This document shows, piece by piece, positions 15,965-24,141 of a DNA stretch of 64,000 nt. The notes below the pieces were generated by a model. The model saw only the letters and a program-made list of their open reading frames with translations. It was not told where the DNA came from and searched no databases. The DNA comes from Aristaeella hokkaidonensis (GTDB lineage: Bacteria > Bacillota > Clostridia > Christensenellales > Aristaeellaceae), in the NCBI RefSeq assembly GCF_018128945.1, contig NZ_CP068393.1:1116001-1180000 (forward strand), read 5' to 3'. The number at the start of each line of letters is the position of its first letter. Positions within the stretch are counted from its first letter, which is position 1. The position numbers and the translations under genes were made by a program.

Positions 15965-17167
15965 TTATTCCTGCTTCTGGGTCAGGGTAGCCCAGTCCAG
16001 GTTGTCCCAGTCCGGTTCTGCCGGGGCATTGGCACTGTCAGCCCAGAAGAAGCCCAGGTTGGTCATGATGTTGGTCCACTCGGAGGAGTGCGCTCCGACG
16101 TACTCGGCATAGGTCATTTCAGTGCCGGGAACGGTGGTCAGGGAGCAGTTCTTGATCGCGTAGATCGGAGGAACTTCGTCAAACAGTTCAGCTACTGCAT
16201 CATTGTTACAGGGATAAGAATCGAATGCGTCAGACCAGGCAATCTGAGTTTCAGCGGAACCGAACCACTCAGCAAATGCCTTCACGGTCTCGGTTTCTGC
16301 TTCGCTGCGGCCTTCACGGTCCAGGATGCCGATGTATTCAGCAATGTAGTAGGTACCGTCGGCGATATCCACCAGGGCCCAGTTCTCGCCTACCGGCACG
16401 CCGTTCAGGGGATGCTCATAGGTGGGATTCTCGGAAGTGGCGGTGATTTCGCCATACAGGGAGGAAGAGTAGAAAGTGGATACCTGCACATCTCCGCGGA
16501 TAAGAGGATTCAGACCATATTTGTCATCTGTGAATACCACGCCATTAGCACAGTACTTCCACAGTTTTTTCCATCCTTCAATGGAAATACCACCTGCAGG
16601 AGACTCAGGATCGGTGAAAGCATACAACATTGCATTATTTGTATTCATATTTGTTGTGCCACCGACCTTATTCTGACGGTACCACTTATAATTACTATCA
16701 GCAAGATCAGCCCAGTGATCAAATTTGATAGCTTCGCCGTTGGTGCCGTACTCATCCGTACGATAGAGCATCAGGATGTTCTGGATCACCAGGCCGTAGG
16801 CCTTGCCGTCGAACTTGTATTCGCCGACTTTGTCTGCCCAGGTGGGAGTCCAGTCCATCACCTTCAGGTTCTCATACTGGCCGTTGACCAGCTGGGACCA
16901 GCGGACTTCGTTCAGGCCGAAGACCAGGTCGCCGTCTTTGTTTTCGTTGGCAGCCTGCACAGCCGCGGTATCACCGGAAATTATTGAGTTGTCGTCGATA
17001 GAGATGTTGAAGCCGGCTTCCTTGGCCTTTTCGATCAGCCAGGTAGTCCGCTCGGTGGAATTGGAGTTGCTGTAAATACGGATGGTATATCCGTCATCAG
17101 CCTGTGCAAAGCTGAGCAGGGAGAACGTCATCACAGCAACTAAAAGAAAAGCAAACAGTTTTTTCAT
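15965..17167 (-). CDS. ABC transporter extracellular solute-binding protein, iron/polyamine cluster
   Basis: Captures the substrate outside the cell and delivers it to the fused permease. It has 400 residues with a clear signal peptide (MKKLFAFLLVAVMTFSLLSFAQA) that ends in an AxA-type site, not a lipobox cysteine, which is unusual for a Gram-positive binding protein. The mature part has the class II periplasmic-binding fold pattern ('TIRIYSNSNSTERTTWLIE', 'DLVFGLNEVRW', 'YGLVIQNILMLYR', then 'GWKKLWKYC'). First gene of the operon. About 16540-16740 is richer in A/T-ending codons than its flanks. The substrate is not certain. Confidence 0.85.
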   Translation of the reverse strand: MKKLFAFLLVAVMTFSLLSFAQADDGYTIRIYSNSNSTERTTWLIEKAKEAGFNISIDDNSIISGDTAAVQAANENKDGDLVFGLNEVRWSQLVNGQYENLKVMDWTPTWADKVGEYKFDGKAYGLVIQNILMLYRTDEYGTNGEAIKFDHWADLADSNYKWYRQNKVGGTTNMNTNNAMLYAFTDPESPAGGISIEGWKKLWKYCANGVVFTDDKYGLNPLIRGDVQVSTFYSSSLYGEITATSENPTYEHPLNGVPVGENWALVDIADGTYYIAEYIGILDREGRSEAETETVKAFAEWFGSAETQIAWSDAFDSYPCNNDAVAELFDEVPPIYAIKNCSLTTVPGTEMTYAEYVGAHSSEWTNIMTNLGFFWADSANAPAEPDWDNLDWATLTQKQE

Positions 17168-17213
17168 GGGTGCCTCCTGTTGTATTCACCTGTCGGTGTT
17201 ATTTGTTGGGTGT

Positions 17214-17242
17214 ATTATAGCGCATTTCGGTATCGTTTTCAA
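17214..17242 (-). promoter_or_regulatory. Promoter of the iron/polyamine-type ABC operon
   Basis: Read on the minus strand: TTGAAA (17237-17242), 17-bp spacer, TATAAT (17214-17219). The leader of about 40 nt ends with CAGGAGGC before the ATG. Confidence 0.85.
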
Positions 17243-17275
17243 TGCATTTGTTCAAAAATTGTTTTTTTCAGCCCG

Positions 17276-18583
17276 TTATGGCAGGTAATGAAGGCCCCTC
17301 AGCCCTTTGGGATAATGGTTTTTGATCATGCCGCCGCTTCCCTTTCCCCATCCGGCGGCAAGGCTGTTATACCGCATCAGCGTCCAGCCCTCCAGGCTGC
17401 TTTTAATAGTTTCTCCGGACAGGAACCGGACCACTTCCTCCGGCTTCATATCATAGGTTTGCATAGCGGGCGTACGGAAGCACAGTGCCGCGGCGTGATC
17501 CGGAAACGCGTTTTTTCCCCGCACCTCGCCCAGGTGCAGGCCGATTCGCAGCGTACGGATCCCCTTCAGGTCCGGAAGTTTCGGAATGGAAATCATTGTG
17601 TTTCCGAACAGGTGCGTAGCCCTCGGAAGATCCGGGAAAGCTCCGGCAAATACGGCGCTGTCGTTCTTTGAGGGAACAGGCATAGATCTGTCCTCAGGCA
17701 AAACCGCTTCCCCGTCTCCTGCTTTCCGGAAAAGGGCTGCGAACTGTCCCTCGCCTTTCAGCCGGTGCGGATAGCAGGTAAACATGCCTTCCGGCGCGTC
17801 AATGCCCGGCAGCGTAAATGCCTGCAGGCTGAATTCCGGAAACTGCGCCGTAAACCACCGTGCATTCTCTTCATTTTCCCTGGGGTTATAGGTGCATGTG
17901 GAATAAACCAGCCTGCCGCCGGGTCTGACAAGCCCGGCCGCGGCGCTCAGGATTTCCTGCTGCCGTTCCGCGCATCCGTCTGCTTTGTCCTGCGTCCACT
18001 CGTTTCTGGTTTCCGGATCTCTGCGGAACATGCCTTCTCCGGAACAGGGAGCGTCCACCATCACTGCGTCAAATCCTTCAGGCCACTGTTTCGCCAGCTG
18101 ATCCGGCTTCGCACAGGTAACAACGGTATTGGGCAGTCCCATTCTTTCAATATTGCTGCTCAGGATGGCCGCACGTTTCGGCACGGGTTCATTGCACACC
18201 AGCAGTCCTTCGCCCTTCATCCCGCAGCCGATCTGGGTGGATTTCCCGCCGGGCGCGGCACACAGGTCCAGGACTTTTTCTCCCGGACGGGCAGCAAGTA
18301 CAGCCGCCGGCAGCATGGCGCCCGGTTCCTGGATATAAAACGCGCCGGTTTCATGCAGGATCATCGATCCTGCATTGGAATCCAGCGCCAGGTAATATCC
18401 GTCTTTTGCCCACGGCACACGTCCGTCTTCTGTCAGAGATTTGATGCTGTCTGTCACTTTCAGGGGATTCATCCTGATTCCCCTGACCGGGGGTTCTTCC
18501 AGTGCATGCAAAAATGCGGTCAGCTCATCACCGAGCTGCAGCCGCATTCTGCTGATAAAGTCTTCAGGAAGTTTTATATTCAT
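17276..18583 (-). CDS. rsmF: RsmF/NOP2-family RNA cytosine C5-methyltransferase
   Basis: SAM-dependent enzyme that makes 5-methylcytosine in rRNA or tRNA. It has about 435 residues from ATG 18583 (MNIKLPEDF), which overlaps the preceding stop by four bases; upstream ATGs belong to the other frame's context. Motifs: 'IRMNPLKV', SAM motif I 'VLDLCAAPGGKSTQIG' (about 115), 'VDAPCSGEGMFRRDP' with the product-release cysteine, and 'YSTCTYNPRENE' with the catalytic cysteine. The C-terminal 130 residues match the extra RNA-binding region found in Firmicutes RsmF. Last gene of the cdaA operon as read here; no hairpin terminator is evident after it. Confidence 0.9.
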   Translation of the reverse strand: MNIKLPEDFISRMRLQLGDELTAFLHALEEPPVRGIRMNPLKVTDSIKSLTEDGRVPWAKDGYYLALDSNAGSMILHETGAFYIQEPGAMLPAAVLAARPGEKVLDLCAAPGGKSTQIGCGMKGEGLLVCNEPVPKRAAILSSNIERMGLPNTVVTCAKPDQLAKQWPEGFDAVMVDAPCSGEGMFRRDPETRNEWTQDKADGCAERQQEILSAAAGLVRPGGRLVYSTCTYNPRENEENARWFTAQFPEFSLQAFTLPGIDAPEGMFTCYPHRLKGEGQFAALFRKAGDGEAVLPEDRSMPVPSKNDSAVFAGAFPDLPRATHLFGNTMISIPKLPDLKGIRTLRIGLHLGEVRGKNAFPDHAAALCFRTPAMQTYDMKPEEVVRFLSGETIKSSLEGWTLMRYNSLAAGWGKGSGGMIKNHYPKGLRGLHYLP

Positions 18584-19266
18584 ATTTGTTCCATCCATTC
18601 GGGAGCCATATAGCGCTTCACAGCCAGTGTCGGGGTCGTCAGCCGGCACCGGTCCAGTACGTCCTGTTTTCCGGCCGTGATAACCTGCCCGATACCCATT
18701 CTTTCAGCGCATTCCAGCACCGTTTTCTCCCCGGCTTCAATCATTTCCGGTTCTGTCTGGTCTGCCAGGTTGGTATTGTTGATCAGCGCGTCGATTCTCA
18801 GCCGTCCCCGGTTTGCGATCCGCTGCGCCAGGTCAATAATATCGTCCGCTTCTTTTGTCAGCGGTCTCATACAGTTGATGACAAACAGCATCGCTGTCTG
18901 TTCCCGTCTGGCGATAAAGGAAGGATAAAACCGTCCCAGTGCCGCCGCGCCGGTATCGTCCCCGCCCACGTCAAAGATCACCTTATCGGAAGGAACTTCA
19001 AAAACGCTCTGTATTTCTGCCGGCAGGGCCGGAATATCCACCGTAGTCATCGCGAAAGTAGGCATCAGCATACGTACGCCTGCTTTTTCCATCTCTTCCG
19101 CTTTTTCACCACTCCTGAAATAGGGGTTTACGATATCCAGGTCAACCAGCGTCGTCCTGCATTTCTGCGCAAAATGCAGAGCCATGTTCAGCGCCAGCTC
19201 CGTTTTTCCGCTGCCGTAGTTGCCGGTCAGTACCAGGTATTGTTTGTCCGTGAGGATCTCATTCAT
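18580..19266 (-). CDS. P-loop ATPase of unknown function
   Basis: Encodes 228 residues with a Walker A 'LTGNYGSGKTELAL' at the N-terminus, a switch-like 'VDLDIVNPYFRSGEK', and a Walker B 'VIFDVGGDDTGA'. The shape recalls MinD/ParA-type or CobQ/CobW-like nucleotide-binding proteins, but lacks the deviant Walker A lysine. The middle part 'FVINCMRPLTKEADDI' and 'ALINNTNLADQTEPEM' are NTPase core strands 4 and 5. It overlaps both neighbours by four bases (ATGA), so it is translated as part of the cdaA-cdaR-rsmF transcript. Its role is unknown. Confidence 0.75.
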   Translation of the reverse strand: MNEILTDKQYLVLTGNYGSGKTELALNMALHFAQKCRTTLVDLDIVNPYFRSGEKAEEMEKAGVRMLMPTFAMTTVDIPALPAEIQSVFEVPSDKVIFDVGGDDTGAAALGRFYPSFIARREQTAMLFVINCMRPLTKEADDIIDLAQRIANRGRLRIDALINNTNLADQTEPEMIEAGEKTVLECAERMGIGQVITAGKQDVLDRCRLTTPTLAVKRYMAPEWMEQI

Positions 19267-20033
19267 TCCTTTTCATCCTCGCTTTTCTTCCATCCTCTGG
19301 GATAAACCGGTTCATGATAGGCCTGCTGGCTGTTGATCACGTTCTGCGGGGCGTCAAACGGACGCAGATCCTCTTCCGGGTCAGAGAAAAGTTCGCTGAC
19401 GTTAATTCTTCTGCGTCGCCGGTATAAAACCGGTTGTGCTTTTCCTGTCTCCTGCTTCCCGGCGGATACAGCTTCTGCTTCCTGTTCGGGCACGGCAGCT
19501 GCCGCAGGCCGGGGCCGGCGGTACGGGCTGTCTGCAGGCACATGATATCCCGCAGGCGTAACGGTGACCGGCACAGATTCACGGGGCGCAGGATACGTTT
19601 TTTCTTCTTTGGGCGGTTCTGGTTCCCATCTGGAGAAATCCGCCGGCTGGTAGGCTTCTTCGTGTTCCGGTTCTGCGTTTTCGGGTACGCTCTGTACGTT
19701 TTCAGGCTGAGCCGGAGCCGCAGGTACCCTGCGCCGGACAGGTTTTTCATTCATCAGGGGACGTCTTTCAGGTACTGGTTCCTCTTCTTCCTCTTTATTG
19801 TGGAAAAAGAAGCTTTTCCATACTTTATAAGGCTTCCATCTGACAATATAGACTCCCAGATCGGATACCAGGCCGATAATGCAGAGGACAGCGGCAATGG
19901 GAATCCAGTGTTTTCCGACCCATGTCAAAAGAGAGCCGCCTTTTTCACTCGTAAAAGCCGACCACACAGCAGATATGATTCCCTGCAGCCATCCAAGCAT
20001 GACCCGGAACAGTGAATTAGCGAAACTGCCCAT
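19263..20033 (-). CDS. Membrane-anchored protein with long proline/glutamate-rich tail
   Basis: Unrecognised, 256 residues. One clear transmembrane helix at about 43-63 (WIPIAAVLCIIGLVSDLGVYIV), and an amphipathic N-terminal segment before it. From residue 78 onward it is a low-complexity, proline-, glutamate- and arginine-rich cytosolic-type tail that ends with a short more ordered motif (RRRRINVSELFSDPEEDLRPF). GGAGC precedes the ATG. It lies 12 bases after cdaR, which suggests a link to c-di-AMP synthesis or to envelope stress, but this is association only. Confidence 0.6.
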   Translation of the reverse strand: MGSFANSLFRVMLGWLQGIISAVWSAFTSEKGGSLLTWVGKHWIPIAAVLCIIGLVSDLGVYIVRWKPYKVWKSFFFHNKEEEEEPVPERRPLMNEKPVRRRVPAAPAQPENVQSVPENAEPEHEEAYQPADFSRWEPEPPKEEKTYPAPRESVPVTVTPAGYHVPADSPYRRPRPAAAAVPEQEAEAVSAGKQETGKAQPVLYRRRRRINVSELFSDPEEDLRPFDAPQNVINSQQAYHEPVYPRGWKKSEDEKE

Positions 20034-20045
20034 TCGATATGCTCC

Positions 20046-21107
20046 TTATGGCTCGTTCGTTTCAATAATTTCTACAGTGACTGTGATAGTATCATTTGAT
20101 ATGACAGAATTTTCAGAGGGCTTGAGAACTTTCAGCGGGAAACTCTTTGTAGCCTTCATCCCGTTGACGTTAATGCCTGTGTCTTCCACCAGGATGCTGT
20201 CAACCGTCTCCAGCACCTCGCTGCTGTCAGTCACCGTAATGGTTTCCGGACTGTATGTGACTTTGTTGATCGTGTATCCCTTGGCCACTTTTCCCGTCAG
20301 GTTTGCACAGTATTCTGTCTTGAATACTTTTTTCGCCAGTACGTTATAGGAAACCATCACCGTGTCAATCGGCACGTTGGCGCTGGTGATACTCAGATTG
20401 GACGTATCAAGTATTTCCTGGTCTTTGTTATAGAATTCGAAAGGAACAGGAACACTGTTTCCGGAACCGGAAGTCCATTCAACGTCGTCATTGGTAACAA
20501 GGCATTTGGCTTTGAAAATTGCGTTTACAATGCTTTGCGGACCGCTGACATTAACAATCTTCGGATCACATTCTCCGGGCACATATGCCCATCCTTCAGG
20601 TTCTTCATCAATATATTCAGCCTGGACTGGAATGCTTCTGGTATTGATTCTTTCCACATTGACGGTAACGCTGCCTGGACTGATGCTGTTACTGTTTACA
20701 GCTCCGTAAAGATTGGTTTTGGTGCTCAGCAGTTTGATTTCCTGCTCGCCCGTTTTATTGATCCTGGAAAGATCCAGACGGATGTTATAGAAGGAAGCGT
20801 CTGCATTTTCATACTGTTTCTGGGGCACAGCCGCGACAAAATCTGCATAGATGTTATCCAGGTCGGAGGTAACGATAAAGCCATTGCCTTTCAGGGCTTC
20901 CTGTCCGGTTATGGAAACTTTGACTTCCTGGAAGGCCTTGTCCCGTGTGATGCTTTCATCCTGGGAAATCAGTCCGGCCCACAGGAATAGTGAGATTACA
21001 ATGGCAATGAGCTTCAGCCATCCGTTATGGAGAAACAGATGCTTCAGTCCCCTGCCGATCAGGGTCAGCGTTTTTTTGAAATCTCTTTTGTTTGTTCTTT
21101 CAGTCAT
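20046..21107 (-). CDS. cdaR: YbbR-domain regulator of the diadenylate cyclase CdaA
   Basis: Extracytoplasmic partner that modulates CdaA. It has 353 residues: one transmembrane helix at about 30-48 (LKLIAIVISLFLWAGLIS), then about four repeated YbbR beta-domains outside the membrane (recurring 'VTVNVE', 'VNVSGPQSIV', 'ITVTDSSEVLETV' units). Its ribosome binding site GGAGGG is embedded in the last codons of cdaA, with only two bases between the stop and start, so the two are tightly coupled. The cdaA-cdaR order is the usual Firmicutes arrangement. Confidence 0.93.
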   Translation of the reverse strand: MTERTNKRDFKKTLTLIGRGLKHLFLHNGWLKLIAIVISLFLWAGLISQDESITRDKAFQEVKVSITGQEALKGNGFIVTSDLDNIYADFVAAVPQKQYENADASFYNIRLDLSRINKTGEQEIKLLSTKTNLYGAVNSNSISPGSVTVNVERINTRSIPVQAEYIDEEPEGWAYVPGECDPKIVNVSGPQSIVNAIFKAKCLVTNDDVEWTSGSGNSVPVPFEFYNKDQEILDTSNLSITSANVPIDTVMVSYNVLAKKVFKTEYCANLTGKVAKGYTINKVTYSPETITVTDSSEVLETVDSILVEDTGINVNGMKATKSFPLKVLKPSENSVISNDTITVTVEIIETNEP

Positions 21108-21109
21108 GG

Positions 21110-21964
21110 TCAGCCCTCCGTATGCCTTTTGAATATTCCCCGGAGGAAAGAGGAAATGCTGGATACCTTGGAACTGTAAAAGCCGTGCAGGAAGGATCTC
21201 ATGGCGTCAATGGAATAAGGCCGCTGGAGGGATCCATCCATCGCAAGGCTGATAATACCTGTTTGTTCGGATACAACAATCACCGCCGCGTCTGTGTTTT
21301 CACTGATACCGACAGCAGCGCGGTGACGGGTGCCGAGTCCGCGGATCACACCGCTGGCTTCCGCCAGCGGCAGGATGCACGCAGCGGCCATGATCCGGTC
21401 TTCCCGGATCACAACGGCACCGTCATGCAGCGGCGTATTCGGTTCAAAGATATTTTCAAGCAAGGGGGCGGATATTTCAGCGTTCAGTGCCGTACCGGTT
21501 TCAATAACGTCCTGCAGTCCTGTTTTCCGTTCAAAAACAATCAGGGCGCCAACCCTGCGCCGGCTCAGGTCAACAACGGTCTGGATAATCTCATCGATAA
21601 TGATTTCCGTATCTTCATCTTCATTTCGATGGTTGCCCTTGGTAATCAGGCGGCTGCGTCCCATGCGTTCCAGGGCTTTCCGCAGTTCCGGCTGGAACAG
21701 GATTACCAGCACCAGTGCGCCGTTCTGGAGCACAGCCAGCAACAGCCAGTTAAGGCTGGTCAGGCCCAGGATATTGCTCAGGATGACAATCACAAACAGC
21801 AGGAAAAGACCCTTCAGCAGGGCGCTTCCCCTTGTGTGCCTGGTCAGCAGCAGCAGCTCATAGATGATCACTGCTACGATCAGGATATCGATGATGTCAA
21901 TGATGCCGAGACGATGGGTCAGGTTCCACCCCATACTCCGGATTGTTGTCCAGATATCGCCCAT
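21110..21964 (-). CDS. cdaA: Diadenylate cyclase CdaA
   Basis: Makes cyclic di-AMP from two ATP; c-di-AMP controls potassium and osmolyte balance and is often essential. It has about 284 residues from the ATG at 21964, seven bases after GGAGG; the longer reading frame upstream crosses the promoter. Three N-terminal transmembrane helices (about 20-100) precede the DisA_N cyclase domain with the catalytic motifs DGA (about 181) and RHR (about 213; 'GTRHRAAVGISE'). First gene of the cdaA-cdaR operon. Confidence 0.96.
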   Translation of the reverse strand: MGDIWTTIRSMGWNLTHRLGIIDIIDILIVAVIIYELLLLTRHTRGSALLKGLFLLFVIVILSNILGLTSLNWLLLAVLQNGALVLVILFQPELRKALERMGRSRLITKGNHRNEDEDTEIIIDEIIQTVVDLSRRRVGALIVFERKTGLQDVIETGTALNAEISAPLLENIFEPNTPLHDGAVVIREDRIMAAACILPLAEASGVIRGLGTRHRAAVGISENTDAAVIVVSEQTGIISLAMDGSLQRPYSIDAMRSFLHGFYSSKVSSISSFLRGIFKRHTEG

Positions 21965-22000
21965 CATCTCACCTCCGTACAGATCTTCATTATCTGTTTT

Positions 22001-22029
22001 ATTATACACGACATTCCTGTGATTGAAAA
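22001..22029 (-). promoter_or_regulatory. Promoter of the cdaA-cdaR operon
   Basis: Read on the minus strand: TTTTCA (22024-22029), 17-bp spacer, TATAAT (22001-22006). The leader is short, about 30 nt. Confidence 0.65.
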
Positions 22030-22063
22030 GGGAAACAGAACGGGATAATGCTTTCTTTCAGAA

Positions 22064-22089
22064 AAAAAGCTGCCCGCAGGCAGCTTTTT
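22064..22089 (-). terminator. Rho-independent terminator of the nucleoside ABC operon
   Basis: Perfect stem AAAAAGCTGCC / GGCAGCTTTTT with a T-run on the minus strand, 13 bases after the last permease gene. Confidence 0.9.
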
Positions 22090-22102
22090 CAAGGATGATT
22101 TT

Positions 22103-23041
22103 TTATCTGGATCCCTTGTCATAGGGAATGCCTTCCGCCTTGGGCGCATGGGATGCTTTGGAAGTAAAGGCCAGCACGATCAGGCATACGATATAGGGCA
22201 TCATATTGTACACGTTGCCCGGAAGATTCAGGGAAAGCAGGAACGGGAATCCTGTGTAGGTATTGGACAATGCCCGGAATAAACCGAAAAGCAGTGCCGC
22301 AACAGCGATGCGGGAAGGTTTCCACTGGCCGAAAATCATAACCGCCAGTGCCAGGAAGCCGAAGCCTGCGACGCCGTTTTCAAATTTCCACAGGGATACG
22401 CCGGCCAGGATATAGCAGAGGCCGCCGAGTCCGCCCAGCAGTCCGGAAATCAGTACGCCGCTCCAGCGCATTTTGTACACATTGATACCCACGGAATCCG
22501 CCGCCTGCGGATGCTCACCGCACGCCATCAGGCGCAGGCCGAACCGGTTCTTGTACAGCAGGAAATATACTGCAGCTACCGCGATAACGGCCACAATCAT
22601 AAACCAGTTGAATTCAAATCCGTTGATGTTCACGATGAACATCTTCCGTGCTGCCACATACTCGATTTCAGAGGAATGGTTGTCGGGATTCGCGGCAGTG
22701 TTCATAGCCTTCACCAACACGGTGGCCGCGGCCGTTGCCAGCAGGTTCATGGCCGTACCGACCAGCGTCTGGTCTGCTTTGAAATGGATGGCGGCGACGC
22801 CCAGCAGGCACGAATATAACATGCCTGCAAGCCCTGCCGCAATCATGGCAGCAAGCACCATCACCACTGCGGAGGTCGTTCCCAGCGTCCGCATTACAAG
22901 TGCGCCGCCCAGTGCGCCCACGACCATGATACCTTCCAGTCCCAGGTTAATGATTCCGGAGTGCTCGGATATACATCCGCCGAGGGCAACCAGCATAAGA
23001 ACGGAAGCGAAGATTAATGTATATTGTATCAGAAGCAGCAT
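22103..23041 (-). CDS. nupQ: Nucleoside ABC transporter permease (second subunit)
   Basis: Membrane subunit of a BMP-family importer, like B. subtilis NupQ/YufQ. It has 312 residues with about 8-9 hydrophobic helices. The family features 'GGCISEHSGIINLGLEGIMVVGALGG' near the N-terminus and 'GVNVYKMRWSGVLISG'-type loop (here GINVYKMRW) for ATPase contact are present. Its start ATG shares a base with the stop of the preceding permease gene. It pairs with the neighbouring 366-residue permease to form the pore. Confidence 0.9.
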   Translation of the reverse strand: MLLLIQYTLIFASVLMLVALGGCISEHSGIINLGLEGIMVVGALGGALVMRTLGTTSAVVMVLAAMIAAGLAGMLYSCLLGVAAIHFKADQTLVGTAMNLLATAAATVLVKAMNTAANPDNHSSEIEYVAARKMFIVNINGFEFNWFMIVAVIAVAAVYFLLYKNRFGLRLMACGEHPQAADSVGINVYKMRWSGVLISGLLGGLGGLCYILAGVSLWKFENGVAGFGFLALAVMIFGQWKPSRIAVAALLFGLFRALSNTYTGFPFLLSLNLPGNVYNMMPYIVCLIVLAFTSKASHAPKAEGIPYDKGSR

Positions 23042-24141
23042 TATTGTTTCGCTCCTTTCTTATCTTCCCTGCGTGTAATCACGCGATTCATGGTCAGTTT
23101 GATAAACAGCACGAAGCCGCACAGGTATATGATCACCGAAGAAATCACGTCAGAAATCTGGGAGGAATAGAAGTTGGTGTTCACATACTGTCCGCCGTCT
23201 GTTATATGCTGGATAAAGAAGGAGGAGAATACCGCGCCGATGGGATGAAGTCCTCCCAGGAAGGCAGCCGCAATTCCGTTGAAGCCCATGGCCGGTACGG
23301 AAGACTGTGTGCATTCCCAGCGCATGTATCCGGTCTGGTACAGCAGCGATGCGCCGAGTCCCGCCAGTGCGCCGGAAATCATCAGCGTCAGGATAATGTT
23401 CCGGTTCTGCGCCATGCCGGCATACTTGGCGGCATTCTTGTTGTTCCCGGTTGCTTTCAGTTCATATCCGAACCGGGTTTTGCTCAGGATTACCCACACA
23501 AGAATGGCCGCAACAATCGCCACAGGTACAGCCAGGGTAACATTGCTGTTCCCGTTGAACAGCTTGTCCAGTCCAAGGGTCGGCAGCATGGAGGCCGGGT
23601 TTTCCTTGTTCAGGTACAGCGTATACGGACTGGCCGTCTCCTTGACGTTGGACAGGATCGTATTGGCTGTATAGAGGGAAATCCAGTTGAGCATGATACC
23701 GGAAATGACCTCATTCACATTGCAGTATGCCTTCAGGATGCCGGTAATCGCTCCCAGCAGGGAGGCGGCGATCATGGCCAGCAGCATGCAGGGCAGCCAT
23801 CCCCAGTGCCATGCCAGCGCGGCATACAGGCTGGCGCACGCGCCTGCCACATACTGTCCCGCGGTGCCGATATTGAACAGGCCTACTTTATAGGCAAACA
23901 GAATGCTCAGCGAGCACATGATCAGGGGCATGGTCTTGGCCAGTGTATTGCCGAACTGTTTCAGCTGGCTTTGCGGCCGGCTCCAGGTGAAGAAGTTCTT
24001 GATGATATTCAGGATGGATTCGCTTGCGCCCTGCGGATTGATGAACAGCAGGACGATATAGCCGATCAGCAGACCTGCCAGGATACAAAGGATGGAGGCT
24101 GCGAAAGTCTGTACGGCCTGGTTTTTCAAAACTTTTCTCAT
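23041..24141 (-). CDS. nupP: Nucleoside ABC transporter permease (first subunit)
   Basis: Partner membrane subunit, 366 residues with about 9-10 helices, like NupP/YufP. Typical motifs: 'FAYKVGLFNIGTAGQYVAGA' and 'ELKATGNNKNAAKYAGM', the latter the coupling loop to the ATPase, followed by 'GFNGIAAAFLGGLHPIGA'. The ATG overlaps the ATPase stop by four bases. Confidence 0.9.
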   Translation of the reverse strand: MRKVLKNQAVQTFAASILCILAGLLIGYIVLLFINPQGASESILNIIKNFFTWSRPQSQLKQFGNTLAKTMPLIMCSLSILFAYKVGLFNIGTAGQYVAGACASLYAALAWHWGWLPCMLLAMIAASLLGAITGILKAYCNVNEVISGIMLNWISLYTANTILSNVKETASPYTLYLNKENPASMLPTLGLDKLFNGNSNVTLAVPVAIVAAILVWVILSKTRFGYELKATGNNKNAAKYAGMAQNRNIILTLMISGALAGLGASLLYQTGYMRWECTQSSVPAMGFNGIAAAFLGGLHPIGAVFSSFFIQHITDGGQYVNTNFYSSQISDVISSVIIYLCGFVLFIKLTMNRVITRREDKKGAKQ

